Shown here piece after piece: positions 7,868 through 14,921 of a stretch of 64,000 nucleotides of DNA (position 1 is its first letter; each line of letters opens with the position of its first letter). The notes under the pieces were generated by a model that ran no database searches, was not told the origin of the DNA, and saw nothing but the letters and a program-made list of their open reading frames with translations. The translations under genes were made by a program, and so were the position numbers. This stretch comes from Micromonospora sp. CP22. GTDB lineage: Bacteria; Actinomycetota; Actinomycetes; Mycobacteriales; Micromonosporaceae. The DNA lies in assembly GCF_009712475.1 (NCBI RefSeq), contig NZ_VCJO01000017.1, forward strand, positions 26,236 to 90,235, read 5' to 3'.

Positions 7868-8215
7868 ATGCCCAAAACCGCCAAACGGATCGCCTCGGTC
7901 CTCGGTGCCACCGCCCTGACCACGTCCCTGGTCGCCACGCCCGCAGCCGCCACCGAGCCGGAGCGGGAGCCGTTCAAGTCGCCTGACCAGGGCCTGGTCC
8001 TCTACACCGCGAACAGCGCCTACGTGGTCGCCCGGCACACCGAGGTCGACGACCTCTGCCACCCGATGCAGGACGCGGTCACGTCCATCGCCTGGACTCC
8101 CGTGTACGCGATCGCCTACGCGAATGACGACTGCACCGGTCCCGGGTTGGGGCTCGGCATCTGGCGGAGCTGGAACTCCGGCCAGTTCCTCTCCTACAAG
8201 CTCGTCTCCTACTAA
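7868..8215 (+). CDS. Small secreted protein of unknown function
   Basis: Family not recognised. The 115-residue precursor has a typical Sec signal peptide: basic MPKTAKR, a hydrophobic core through about residue 24, and an Ala-x-Ala site in TPAAA near residues 25-29. The mature part of about 87 residues contains two cysteines (DDLCHP and DDCTG) that could form one disulfide, and many aromatic residues near the end (WRSWNSGQFLSYKLVSY). GGGAG precedes ATG 7868. It is monocistronic, with an operator-like dyad upstream and a hairpin downstream. Possibly a small cell-surface or extracellular effector; no function is assigned. Confidence 0.8.
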   Translation: MPKTAKRIASVLGATALTTSLVATPAAATEPEREPFKSPDQGLVLYTANSAYVVARHTEVDDLCHPMQDAVTSIAWTPVYAIAYANDDCTGPGLGLGIWRSWNSGQFLSYKLVSY

Positions 8216-8233
8216 CCCCACTATTTCGCCTGA

Positions 8234-8266
8234 ACGGCGGTGTCCGCGTGGGTCGGATACCGCCGT
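8234..8266. terminator. Bidirectional hairpin between convergent genes
   Basis: A 13-bp stem (8234-8246 with 8254-8266, one G-U type pair) around a 7-nt loop, between the secreted-protein gene and the minus-strand glycosyltransferase. Confidence 0.65.
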
Positions 8267-8284
8267 CCGGCGGAATGGAGTCGA

Positions 8285-9598
8285 TCAGGAACGGGCGAGG
8301 TCCGCGTACACGGCGAGGAGCTGCTTGGTGACCACGTCGGGGTGGAAGACCCGCTCGTAGCGGGACCGGGCAGGCACCGCGAGCGCGGCGGCACCGGCTG
8401 CGGCCAGCGGCAGCGCGGCGGCGAGCGCCGCCGGGTCCGGCGGCACCACCCAACCGGCCTCACCAGCCTGGACCCCACCCGGCAGCGCACCCTCGGTGCC
8501 CGACGCACCGCTCAAACCGGCCGGGCCGCTGGGAGCGGGTGGGCCACCGGGGCTGGCCGGGGCGGAGGCCGTGGCGGTCGCGGCCGGGCCGGTGCCCGCA
8601 GGCTCGCGCGGAGTGTCCGCGCCGACCAGGTACGGAATGCCACCCAACGCGGTGCCGAGGACCGGACGGCCACTGGCCAGCGCCTCGAGGATCACCGTCG
8701 GTAGTACGTCGTGCCAGGTGGAGGTCGCCAGCACCACGGCGCTGGCGGTCAGCGCCTCGCGGACCCCGGCCCGGTCCAGCGGCCCGAGGAAGGTCACGTC
8801 GGCTCGTTCGGCCGCCGCCGCCTCGACCAGCGGACGCAACTCACCGTCACCGGCCACCCGCAGCGGCCCGAGCGCCCCGTCGGGGTGCCGACGCCACGCC
8901 TCCAGCAGCAGGTCGAGCCCCTTCTCGGGGGAGAGCCGGCCGAGGAAGAGGAAGCCCTGACCGAGCGGGGTCGGCATGCCGGGATCGGGGATGCCGTTCG
9001 GCTTGACCACGATCCGGGAGTCCGGAATGCCGTAGTCACGCAGGTGGTCGGCGACGGCGCTGGTCAACGCGATGAACCGGTCCACCGACTTCCAGGTGCC
9101 CCGGTGCACGGCCAGGGTGGTGGCCATCAGCGCGCTCTGCGCCCGCGACCCCCGGTAGCAGCGGTGCACCACCGCAGGAACCCCCAGGGCCCGGCCCCGG
9201 CAGTCCTGGCAGATCACGCCGTCGCGGAAGTACAGCCCGGAGGAACAGACCTGGCGGTAGTTGTGCACCGTCTGCACCACCGGCACGCCGTGTTTGTGCG
9301 CGGTCCGCACCACCCAGGGCGACAGCAGCGGGTACGGGTTGTGCAGGTGCAGCACGTCCGGCCGATGCTCGGTGAGCAGCCGGGACAGCTCCTGCTGGGC
9401 CCGGGGCGCGTAGATCGGGGAGATCGGCAGCAGCGCCTTCGCCGTCCTCGGCATCGACGGGATCTCGTCGGAGCTGCGCAGGAAGGGCAGCACCTCCACA
9501 CCGGCGGCGGTGAGCTGGGAGATCTCCGCGTCGACGATGGTGTTCTCACCGGAGGGCTGAGCTTCCCGGTACCGGTTGTGCGCCACCACGATTCTCAC
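8285..9598 (-). CDS. GT4-family glycosyltransferase with low-complexity insertion
   Basis: GT-B fold retaining glycosyltransferase that moves a sugar from a nucleotide donor, probably in exopolysaccharide or cell-surface glycan synthesis. N-terminal domain: HNRYREAQPSGEN at the start, DVLHLHNPYPL near residues 80-90. C-terminal donor domain: LFLGRLSPEKGLDLLLEAW near 220-238 and the EALASGRPVLGT motif whose Glu contacts the donor. An unusual Pro/Ala/Gly/Ser-rich insertion of about 50 residues (roughly 327-378; bases about 8465-8620) separates GIPYLVG from GEAGWVVPPDP, which are normally adjacent. Divergent from the Fpg-family gene, with only 24 bases between the starts. Confidence 0.87.
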   Translation of the reverse strand: MRIVVAHNRYREAQPSGENTIVDAEISQLTAAGVEVLPFLRSSDEIPSMPRTAKALLPISPIYAPRAQQELSRLLTEHRPDVLHLHNPYPLLSPWVVRTAHKHGVPVVQTVHNYRQVCSSGLYFRDGVICQDCRGRALGVPAVVHRCYRGSRAQSALMATTLAVHRGTWKSVDRFIALTSAVADHLRDYGIPDSRIVVKPNGIPDPGMPTPLGQGFLFLGRLSPEKGLDLLLEAWRRHPDGALGPLRVAGDGELRPLVEAAAAERADVTFLGPLDRAGVREALTASAVVLATSTWHDVLPTVILEALASGRPVLGTALGGIPYLVGADTPREPAGTGPAATATASAPASPGGPPAPSGPAGLSGASGTEGALPGGVQAGEAGWVVPPDPAALAAALPLAAAGAAALAVPARSRYERVFHPDVVTKQLLAVYADLARS

Positions 9599-9610
9599 GG
9601 GAAAGAAGGC

Positions 9611-9616
9611 TACCGT
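9611..9616 (+). promoter_or_regulatory. -10 hexamer, leaderless start of Fpg-family gene
   Basis: TACCGT ends 6 nt before GTG 9623. Confidence 0.5.
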
Positions 9617-9622
9617 TGGGAC

Positions 9623-10483
9623 GTGCCCGAACTACCGGAGGTGGAGGCGCTCGCCGGTTACCTGCGACAGCGCGCCGTGGGCAGGCGGGTCGACCGCCTG
9701 GAGATCGCCGCGATCAGCGCCCTGAAGACGTACGACCCGGCGCCGAGCGCCGTCGCCGGCCGCCCGGTGACCGACGCCCGGCGGCACGGCAAGTTCCTCG
9801 ACGTGGTCTTCGACGGTGACCTGCACCTGGTGGTCCACCTGGCCCGCGCGGGCTGGCTGCACTACCGGGAGGCGTTCGCCTCGAACGTCCCGTTACGGCC
9901 CGGCAAGGGCCCGATCGCGATCCGGGTACGCCTCGACGACGGCTCCGGTTTCGACCTGACCGAGGCCGGCACGCAGAAGAAGCTCGCCGCCTATCTGGTG
10001 ACGGACCCGCAGGTGGTGCCCGGGATCGCCAGGCTCGGGCCGGACGCGCTCTCGGCCGACCTCGCCACCTTCGCCGGTGCCCTGCGCAGTCGTCGGGGCC
10101 AGGTCAAGGGGGTGCTCACCGACCAGGCGGTGCTCGGTGGGGTCGGCAACGCGTACTCCGACGAGATCCTGCACGCGGCGAAGCTCTCGCCGTTCGCGTT
10201 GACCGACCGGCTGACCGACGACCAGATGGCGACCCTGCACACGGCGACCCGCCGGGTGCTCGGCGACGCGGTGACCCGCTCGCTGGGGCAGCGGGCCGCC
10301 GAACTCAAGGGCGAGAAGCGATCCGGGCTGAAGGTGCACGCCCGCACCGGGCTGCCCTGTCCGGTCTGTGCAGACACCATCCGGGAGGTCTCCTTCGCCG
10401 ATTCCAGCCTCCAGTACTGCCCGACCTGCCAGACCGGCGGGAAGCCTCTTGCTGACCGACGGTTGTCGAGACTCGTACGGTGA
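9623..10483 (+). CDS. Formamidopyrimidine-DNA glycosylase family protein (Fpg/Nei)
   Basis: DNA base-excision repair glycosylase/AP lyase that removes oxidised purines or pyrimidines. The mature N-terminus PELPEVE supplies the catalytic Pro and Glu. The DNA-binding RRHGKFLDV and the helix-two-turn-helix region GGVGNAYSDEILHAAKLSP (about residues 172-190) follow, and a C-terminal zinc finger has Cys pairs CPVC and CPTC ending in QTGGKPLADRRLSRL. The 286-residue length fits the family. GTG 9623 gives the correct N-terminus; the long in-frame upstream extension is antisense to the glycosyltransferase gene and is rejected. Whether it prefers 8-oxoguanine (MutM) or other lesions (Nei) is not decided here. 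Confidence 0.93.
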   Translation: MPELPEVEALAGYLRQRAVGRRVDRLEIAAISALKTYDPAPSAVAGRPVTDARRHGKFLDVVFDGDLHLVVHLARAGWLHYREAFASNVPLRPGKGPIAIRVRLDDGSGFDLTEAGTQKKLAAYLVTDPQVVPGIARLGPDALSADLATFAGALRSRRGQVKGVLTDQAVLGGVGNAYSDEILHAAKLSPFALTDRLTDDQMATLHTATRRVLGDAVTRSLGQRAAELKGEKRSGLKVHARTGLPCPVCADTIREVSFADSSLQYCPTCQTGGKPLADRRLSRLVR

Positions 10484-10570
10484 GTAACGCCACTGCCGAT
10501 TACGGAGCGGAATCGGACGGCCGGTGCGCAACCACTGGTCTGGCGCTCTACCCGGGCCGCCATCCATCGG

Positions 10571-10576
10571 TATAGT
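10571..10576 (+). promoter_or_regulatory. Possible -10 element upstream of the glycosylphosphotransferase gene
   Basis: TATAGT is the best hexamer in the 253-base gap 10484-10736. No matching -35 was found, and it would give a 5' leader of about 150 nt. Nothing else is evident in the gap. Confidence 0.3.
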
Positions 10577-10736
10577 GGCCCGGTCCCCAGCCTCCGAATG
10601 GGTGGGGCCGGCCAGATCCCAGGCGGTAGGTGGCCGTCGTGCAATGTCTCTCGGGTCAGCGACGGAACGGAACGCGCGTGGGAAACTGGAGCGGTGGGCG
10701 ACCCGGGGCGGTCACGGCGAGTGAACGTGACGGGTC

Positions 10737-12320
10737 ATGCGGGAGGACATGGGTGAGGTGACGGCTAGCCTCCAGCGCCCGGTTACCAACGAAGGCCGGA
10801 GCAAACTCGTGCGGCACGTCGACAGCTTCGAGATCGAGCCGCCGAACCCGTCGTCCACGAACGGTGTACCCCGATCGGCGTGGGCCCGGGCCCGGCGGCG
10901 CGTGTCGCGCTGGCACCGGCCCTACACGGCGATCCTGCTGCTGCTCGACTTCGCCGCGGCCGCCTTCGCCAGCTTCACCGCGATCCGCACCTTCGACCAG
11001 GCCACCGCGGGCTTCTACGACGCCCAGAACGACCCGACCTGGTTCTACACCGTCGCGTTCCTGCTGCTGCCGCTCGGCTGGCTGATCATCCTCTGGTTCA
11101 ACGGCGCCTACGACCGGCGCTGTCTCGGGCTCGGGCCGGACGAGTTCAAGCGGGTGATCCGGGCCGGGGTGGCCGTCTGCGCGGCGGTGTCGTTCCTCGC
11201 CTTCGCCACCGTGACCAACCTGTCCCGGTTCACCGTCGGCACGGCGCTGCTGCTGGCCCTGCTGCTGATCCTGCTGGGCCGGATCCTGGCCCGTTTCGTG
11301 CTGCACACCATCCGGCGCAACATCCAGCAGGCGGCGCACCGGATGGTGCTGGTCGGGACCCTGCCGGAGTGCCTGGAGGTGTACACGGCGGTCACCCGCA
11401 CCCCGGCAGCCGGGCTCGTCCCGGTAGCCATCCACATCACCGACGGCTACGCGGCGGCCAAGGGCGTGCAGACCCCGGTTCCGGTGTACGCGGGCCGTGA
11501 CGTGCTGGCCCTGGTACGCGAGGTCGGCGCGGACACCATCGCGGTCTGCGGCTCGGCCAGCGCCGAGCCCGGCGAGCTGCGCCGTCTGGCCTGGCAGTTG
11601 GAGGGCTCCGGGGTCGACCTGGTGGTGGCCCCGCAGCTGACCGACATCGCCGGTCCCCGGGTGCATATCCGCCCGATCGAGGGCCTGCCGCTGCTGCACG
11701 TCGAGGAGCCCACCCTGTCCGGGCCGGCGCTGCTGGCCAAGAGCATGATGGACCGCGTCGCCGCCGGAATCGGGCTGCTCATGCTGGTCCCGGTGTTCGT
11801 CGCGATCGCCATCGCGATCCGGATCTCCGATCCGGGTCCGGTCTTCTTCCGGCAGCCCCGGGTGGGGCACGAGGGGCGCACGTTCCGGGTGTGGAAGTTC
11901 CGGACCATGTACGTCGACGCCGAGGACCGGCTGGCCAGCCTGGTCGACCAGAACGAGACCGACGGCCTGCTGTTCAAGATGAAGGAGGACCCCCGGGTCT
12001 TCCCGGTGGGTCGTTTCCTGCGGGCCTCGTCGCTGGACGAGCTGCCCCAGTTGATCAACGTACTCAAGGGGGAGATGTCGCTGGTCGGGCCGCGCCCGCT
12101 GCCCGCCGACGACGGTGACTTCCTGGGTGATGTGCGACGTCGACTACTGGTCCGCCCCGGCATGACCGGTTTGTGGCAGGTGTCCGGCCGCTCCGATCTC
12201 TCCTGGGACGAGGCCGTCCGGCTCGACCTGTACTACGTCGACAACTGGTCGCTGGCGTACGACCTGGGCATCCTGTGGCGCACCATCGGCGTGGTGGTGG
12301 CCCGCAAGGGCGCATACTGA
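10737..12320 (+). CDS. Polyprenyl glycosylphosphotransferase (WbaP/CpsE type)
   Basis: Starts synthesis of a surface polysaccharide by transferring a hexose-1-phosphate from a nucleotide sugar to undecaprenyl phosphate in the membrane. The 527-residue protein has four to five N-terminal helices (about 60-190), a CoA-binding-like middle domain, and one re-entrant helix (MDRVAAGIGLLMLVPVFVAI). The catalytic domain contains VWKFRTMYVDAE, SLDELPQLINVLKGEMSLVG with the Asp-Glu dyad, and RPGMTGLWQVSGRS. The start is uncertain: ATG 10737, ATG 10749 or GTG 10758, with GGAGG at 10742-10746 favouring 10758. No polymerase or flippase is adjacent, but a glycosyltransferase and LCP proteins lie within 15 kb. 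Confidence 0.92.
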   Translation: MREDMGEVTASLQRPVTNEGRSKLVRHVDSFEIEPPNPSSTNGVPRSAWARARRRVSRWHRPYTAILLLLDFAAAAFASFTAIRTFDQATAGFYDAQNDPTWFYTVAFLLLPLGWLIILWFNGAYDRRCLGLGPDEFKRVIRAGVAVCAAVSFLAFATVTNLSRFTVGTALLLALLLILLGRILARFVLHTIRRNIQQAAHRMVLVGTLPECLEVYTAVTRTPAAGLVPVAIHITDGYAAAKGVQTPVPVYAGRDVLALVREVGADTIAVCGSASAEPGELRRLAWQLEGSGVDLVVAPQLTDIAGPRVHIRPIEGLPLLHVEEPTLSGPALLAKSMMDRVAAGIGLLMLVPVFVAIAIAIRISDPGPVFFRQPRVGHEGRTFRVWKFRTMYVDAEDRLASLVDQNETDGLLFKMKEDPRVFPVGRFLRASSLDELPQLINVLKGEMSLVGPRPLPADDGDFLGDVRRRLLVRPGMTGLWQVSGRSDLSWDEAVRLDLYYVDNWSLAYDLGILWRTIGVVVARKGAY

Positions 12321-12369
12321 CGCACACCGCCCCTTCCCCACAGCGCCCGAAACCAGCAGGATCGTCGAC

Positions 12370-13596
12370 GTGGGTGGCAACATCTCCGCCGTGATCGGCG
12401 TCTTCTCTCTGGTCAGCGTGCTGGCCGGGGCGCTGTTCGCGGTCGGTCGGCTACGCGGTCGGCGTGGCATCGCCACTCCCGGGCAGCGGGCCACCTACGA
12501 GGTGCTGCACACCGCCGGGCTGGCGGCCGAGCCGTTGCGGGCCGGACTGAACCCGGCCGGCGCGGCGAAGGCCGCCCGCCACCTGCGCACCCTGATCGGC
12601 TCCGAAGGGCTGGCGTTGGCCGACACCGACGACCTGCTCGCGCTCGACGGACGCGGCGCGCACCATCGGGAGCAGTTGCGGGCCGCCGCTCGTCGGGTGA
12701 TCACGTCGGAACGGTCCACCGTGCTGGGCGAGGCGGAACTGACCTGCAACCGGATCGACTGCCCGGTCCGGGGCGCGGTGGTGGCCCCCCTCGGTGGGGC
12801 GTCGGGCCGGATCGCGGGCGCGCTGGTGGCGGTCACCGGCGGCGCGCCCGCACCCGGTCTGGTCCAGGCCACCCTGGAAACCGCCCACTGGGCCGGCAGT
12901 CAGGTGGCGCTGGCGGAGCTGGACTCGTCGCGGGAGCGGTTGGCACGGGCCGAGGTACGCGCGCTGCGCGCCCAGATCAGCCCGCACTTCATCTACAACG
13001 CGCTGACCGCGATCGGCTCCTTCGTCCGGACCGATCCGGAGCGGGCCCGGGAGCTGATCCTGGAGTTCGCCGAGTTCACCCGCTACTCGTTCCGGGCACA
13101 CGGCGAGTTCACCACGCTGGCCGAGGAGCTGCGCTCGATCGACCGCTACCTGACCATCGAGCGGGCCAGGTTCGGTGACCGGCTCCAGGTGCGGCTCCAG
13201 ATCGCCCCGGAGGTGCTGCCGGTGACCCTGCCGTTCCTGTGCCTCCAACCGCTGGTCGAGAACGCGGTGCGCCACGGGTTGTCCCGCAAGCCGGGCACGG
13301 GCATGGTGAGCATCGAGGCCCAGGACGCGGGCGCCGAATGTCACATAACGGTGGAGGACGACGGAGTGGGGATGGATCCGGCCACGCTGACCGCAGGAAT
13401 AGCAGAGCTGGCCGGGTCGACCGGCGACCCGGGCGACGACCCGGGCCAACACGTCGGGCTGTCGAACGTCGACGAGCGCCTGCGGTCGGTCTTCGGCGAC
13501 CGCTTCGGCCTGGTCGTGGAGACCGGCGTCGGTTCGGGCACGAAGGTGAGCATGCGGGTGCCGAAGTTCCATCCCGGCGTACGGGCGGGTTCGTGA
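12370..13596 (+). CDS. LytS-type sensor histidine kinase
   Basis: Membrane sensor kinase of the LytS/YehU class. One N-terminal membrane helix (about residues 5-27) precedes a GAF-like sensory region (about 40-185). The phosphoacceptor box QISPHFIYNALTAIGSFVR holds the His and Asn typical of the class, then the ATPase part has LQPLVENAVRHGL (N box), VEDDGVGMDP (G1) and GLSNVDERL (G2). It is translationally coupled to the response regulator through a GTGA overlap. The neighbouring membrane protein and symporter suggest it senses or controls uptake of a small carboxylate such as acetate or pyruvate (inference). Confidence 0.92.
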   Translation: MGGNISAVIGVFSLVSVLAGALFAVGRLRGRRGIATPGQRATYEVLHTAGLAAEPLRAGLNPAGAAKAARHLRTLIGSEGLALADTDDLLALDGRGAHHREQLRAAARRVITSERSTVLGEAELTCNRIDCPVRGAVVAPLGGASGRIAGALVAVTGGAPAPGLVQATLETAHWAGSQVALAELDSSRERLARAEVRALRAQISPHFIYNALTAIGSFVRTDPERARELILEFAEFTRYSFRAHGEFTTLAEELRSIDRYLTIERARFGDRLQVRLQIAPEVLPVTLPFLCLQPLVENAVRHGLSRKPGTGMVSIEAQDAGAECHITVEDDGVGMDPATLTAGIAELAGSTGDPGDDPGQHVGLSNVDERLRSVFGDRFGLVVETGVGSGTKVSMRVPKFHPGVRAGS

Positions 13597-14372
13597 CCGC
13601 CACCGGCCCGGCCCCGGTCACCGGCTTCCTGCGGGTGCTGGCGGTCGACGACGAGCCACCGGCGCTGGACGAGTTGGCCTACCACCTGCGAGCCGACCAC
13701 CGGGTGGCCCGGCTGCACACGGCCGGCGACGCCACCGAGGCGCTGCGGGTGCTCCGCGACGACGACGTGGACGTGGTCTTCCTGGACATCCGGATGCCCG
13801 GCCTGGACGGCATGGAACTGGCCCGGGTGCTGCGCCGCTTCGCCCGGCCCCCGGCGATCGTCTTCGTCACCGCGTACGACGACGGTGCGGCGGACGCCTT
13901 CGACATGGGCGCCACCGACTACGTGCGCAAGCCGGTACGCGCGGAACGGCTGGCCGAGGCGTTGCGCCGGGTGGTCGGCTCGCGGGTGGTGCCCGCCCAT
14001 CCCGCCGCGTTGGCCAGGGCTGAGGAGGATCCCACCATCCCGGTCGAGCTGGCTGGCACCACCAGGATGCTGCCCCGCTCCGCGGTGCGGTGGGTCGAGG
14101 CGCAAGGTGACTACGCCCGGCTGCACACCGCAGACGGGTCGCACCTGGTGCGGGTGTCGCTGGCCACGCTCGCCGAGCGGTGGGGCGACGCCGGTTTCGT
14201 CCGGATCCACCGGTCGTACCTGGTGCAACTGCGGCTGATCGCCGAGCTTCGCCTGGTGAACAGCGGCTATGTGGTGGTCATCGACGGCACGGAGTTGCCG
14301 GTGAGCCGCCGGCACACCCGGGAGCTGAAGGACAAGCTGGTCCGGGCCGCCAAGCAGGAGTGGAGCCGCTGA
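13593..14372 (+). CDS. LytTR-family response regulator
   Basis: Transcription factor partner of the kinase upstream. GTG 13593 overlaps the kinase stop (GTGA). The 259-residue protein has a receiver domain at about residues 12-128 (acidic pocket VDDEPPALDE, phospho-acceptor Asp in VVFLDIRMPG, Thr in FVTAYDD, Lys in YVRKPVRAERL). A C-terminal LytTR DNA-binding domain at about 155-255 shows VRWVEAQGDYARLHT, FVRIHRSYLV and VSRRHTRELKDKL. LytTR proteins bind direct repeats, often upstream of a co-located transporter operon; here the candidate target is the promoter region just downstream at 14382-14470. Confidence 0.93.
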   Translation: MTATGPAPVTGFLRVLAVDDEPPALDELAYHLRADHRVARLHTAGDATEALRVLRDDDVDVVFLDIRMPGLDGMELARVLRRFARPPAIVFVTAYDDGAADAFDMGATDYVRKPVRAERLAEALRRVVGSRVVPAHPAALARAEEDPTIPVELAGTTRMLPRSAVRWVEAQGDYARLHTADGSHLVRVSLATLAERWGDAGFVRIHRSYLVQLRLIAELRLVNSGYVVVIDGTELPVSRRHTRELKDKLVRAAKQEWSR

Positions 14373-14381
14373 TCGGCGGCA

Positions 14382-14433
14382 CTGTCCACCGGGTTGTCCA
14401 CAGGCTCGACCCGTTATCCACAAGTTGTCCACA
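14382..14433 (+). promoter_or_regulatory. Cluster of DnaA-box-like nonamers
   Basis: Three nonamers fit the actinobacterial DnaA box in the same orientation: TTGTCCACA (14394-14402), TTATCCACA (14414-14422) and TTGTCCACA (14425-14433). A weaker CTGTCCACC is at 14382-14390. Starts are 12, 20 and 11 bases apart. The cluster lies between the response-regulator stop and the promoter of the symporter operon. LytTR or other binding is an alternative reading of these direct repeats. Confidence 0.55.
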
Positions 14434-14439
14434 GCCCTC

Positions 14440-14467
14440 TTGACATTCCCGTCCGGCGGACAAGACT
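14440..14467 (+). promoter_or_regulatory. Candidate promoter of the DUF485-like/symporter operon
   Basis: TTGACA at 14440-14445 is a perfect -35. AAGACT at 14462-14467, 16 nt later, is a weak -10 placed 6 nt before ATG 14474, which would make the mRNA leaderless. Confidence 0.45.
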
Positions 14468-14473
14468 GCCGGG

Positions 14474-14920
14474 ATGGCCGCCGAGGATGCACTGCCGGCA
14501 CCCCGCCGTCCCGATCCCGCCGAGACCTCCGCCGAGCCGGTCGGCTCCGGACCTCCCGGGCGTACCCGGGTGGTGTTGGCCGAGGTGTCCCGCCGACCGC
14601 ACTGGGTCGCCGGCATCCACACCGAGCTGACTCAGCAGACCCGGGTCGGTGAGGCACTCATCCGTGGGCTGGTCCGCGCGCAACTGGCCCTGGCGTTGCA
14701 GTTGTCGGCGGTGGTGCTGATCGGGTTGGGCGGGCTGCCCTGGCTGTTCGCCATCGCACCCTCGGTCGGCCGGATGACCGTGCTCGGCGTCAACCTCCCG
14801 TGGCTGCTGCTCGGGGTGCTCTCCTTCCCGTTCCTGGTCGCCGTCGGATGGACGTACGTGCGCCTGACCGAGCGCAACGAGCAGGACTTCACCGACCTGG
14901 TCCAGCGACCGGAGCGCTGA
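14474..14920 (+). CDS. Small two-helix membrane protein preceding a symporter (DUF485-like)
   Basis: A 148-residue protein with a Pro-rich cytoplasmic N-terminus of about 60 residues and two predicted membrane helices (about residues 75-100 and 112-135), ending in the charged tail TERNEQDFTDLVQRPER. This size, topology and position one base before a sodium:solute symporter match the small companion subunit found with ActP/MctC-type acetate carriers (DUF485 or DUF4212 classes). The family assignment rests more on context than on motifs. It may stabilise or regulate the transporter. Confidence 0.75.
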   Translation: MAAEDALPAPRRPDPAETSAEPVGSGPPGRTRVVLAEVSRRPHWVAGIHTELTQQTRVGEALIRGLVRAQLALALQLSAVVLIGLGGLPWLFAIAPSVGRMTVLGVNLPWLLLGVLSFPFLVAVGWTYVRLTERNEQDFTDLVQRPER

Positions 14921-14921
14921 C

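Noticed and set aside
8711..9622. Long N-terminal extension of the Fpg-family frame
   Set aside because: This part is antisense to the GT4 gene. The true Fpg N-terminus (PELPEVE) begins at GTG 9623 and the N-terminal Pro must be exposed for catalysis.
14382..14433. Chromosomal replication origin (oriC)
   Set aside because: Only three good DnaA-box-like sites, no AT-rich unwinding region, and no dnaA, dnaN, rpmH or gidB-type neighbours. A DnaA-binding or regulatory site is more likely.
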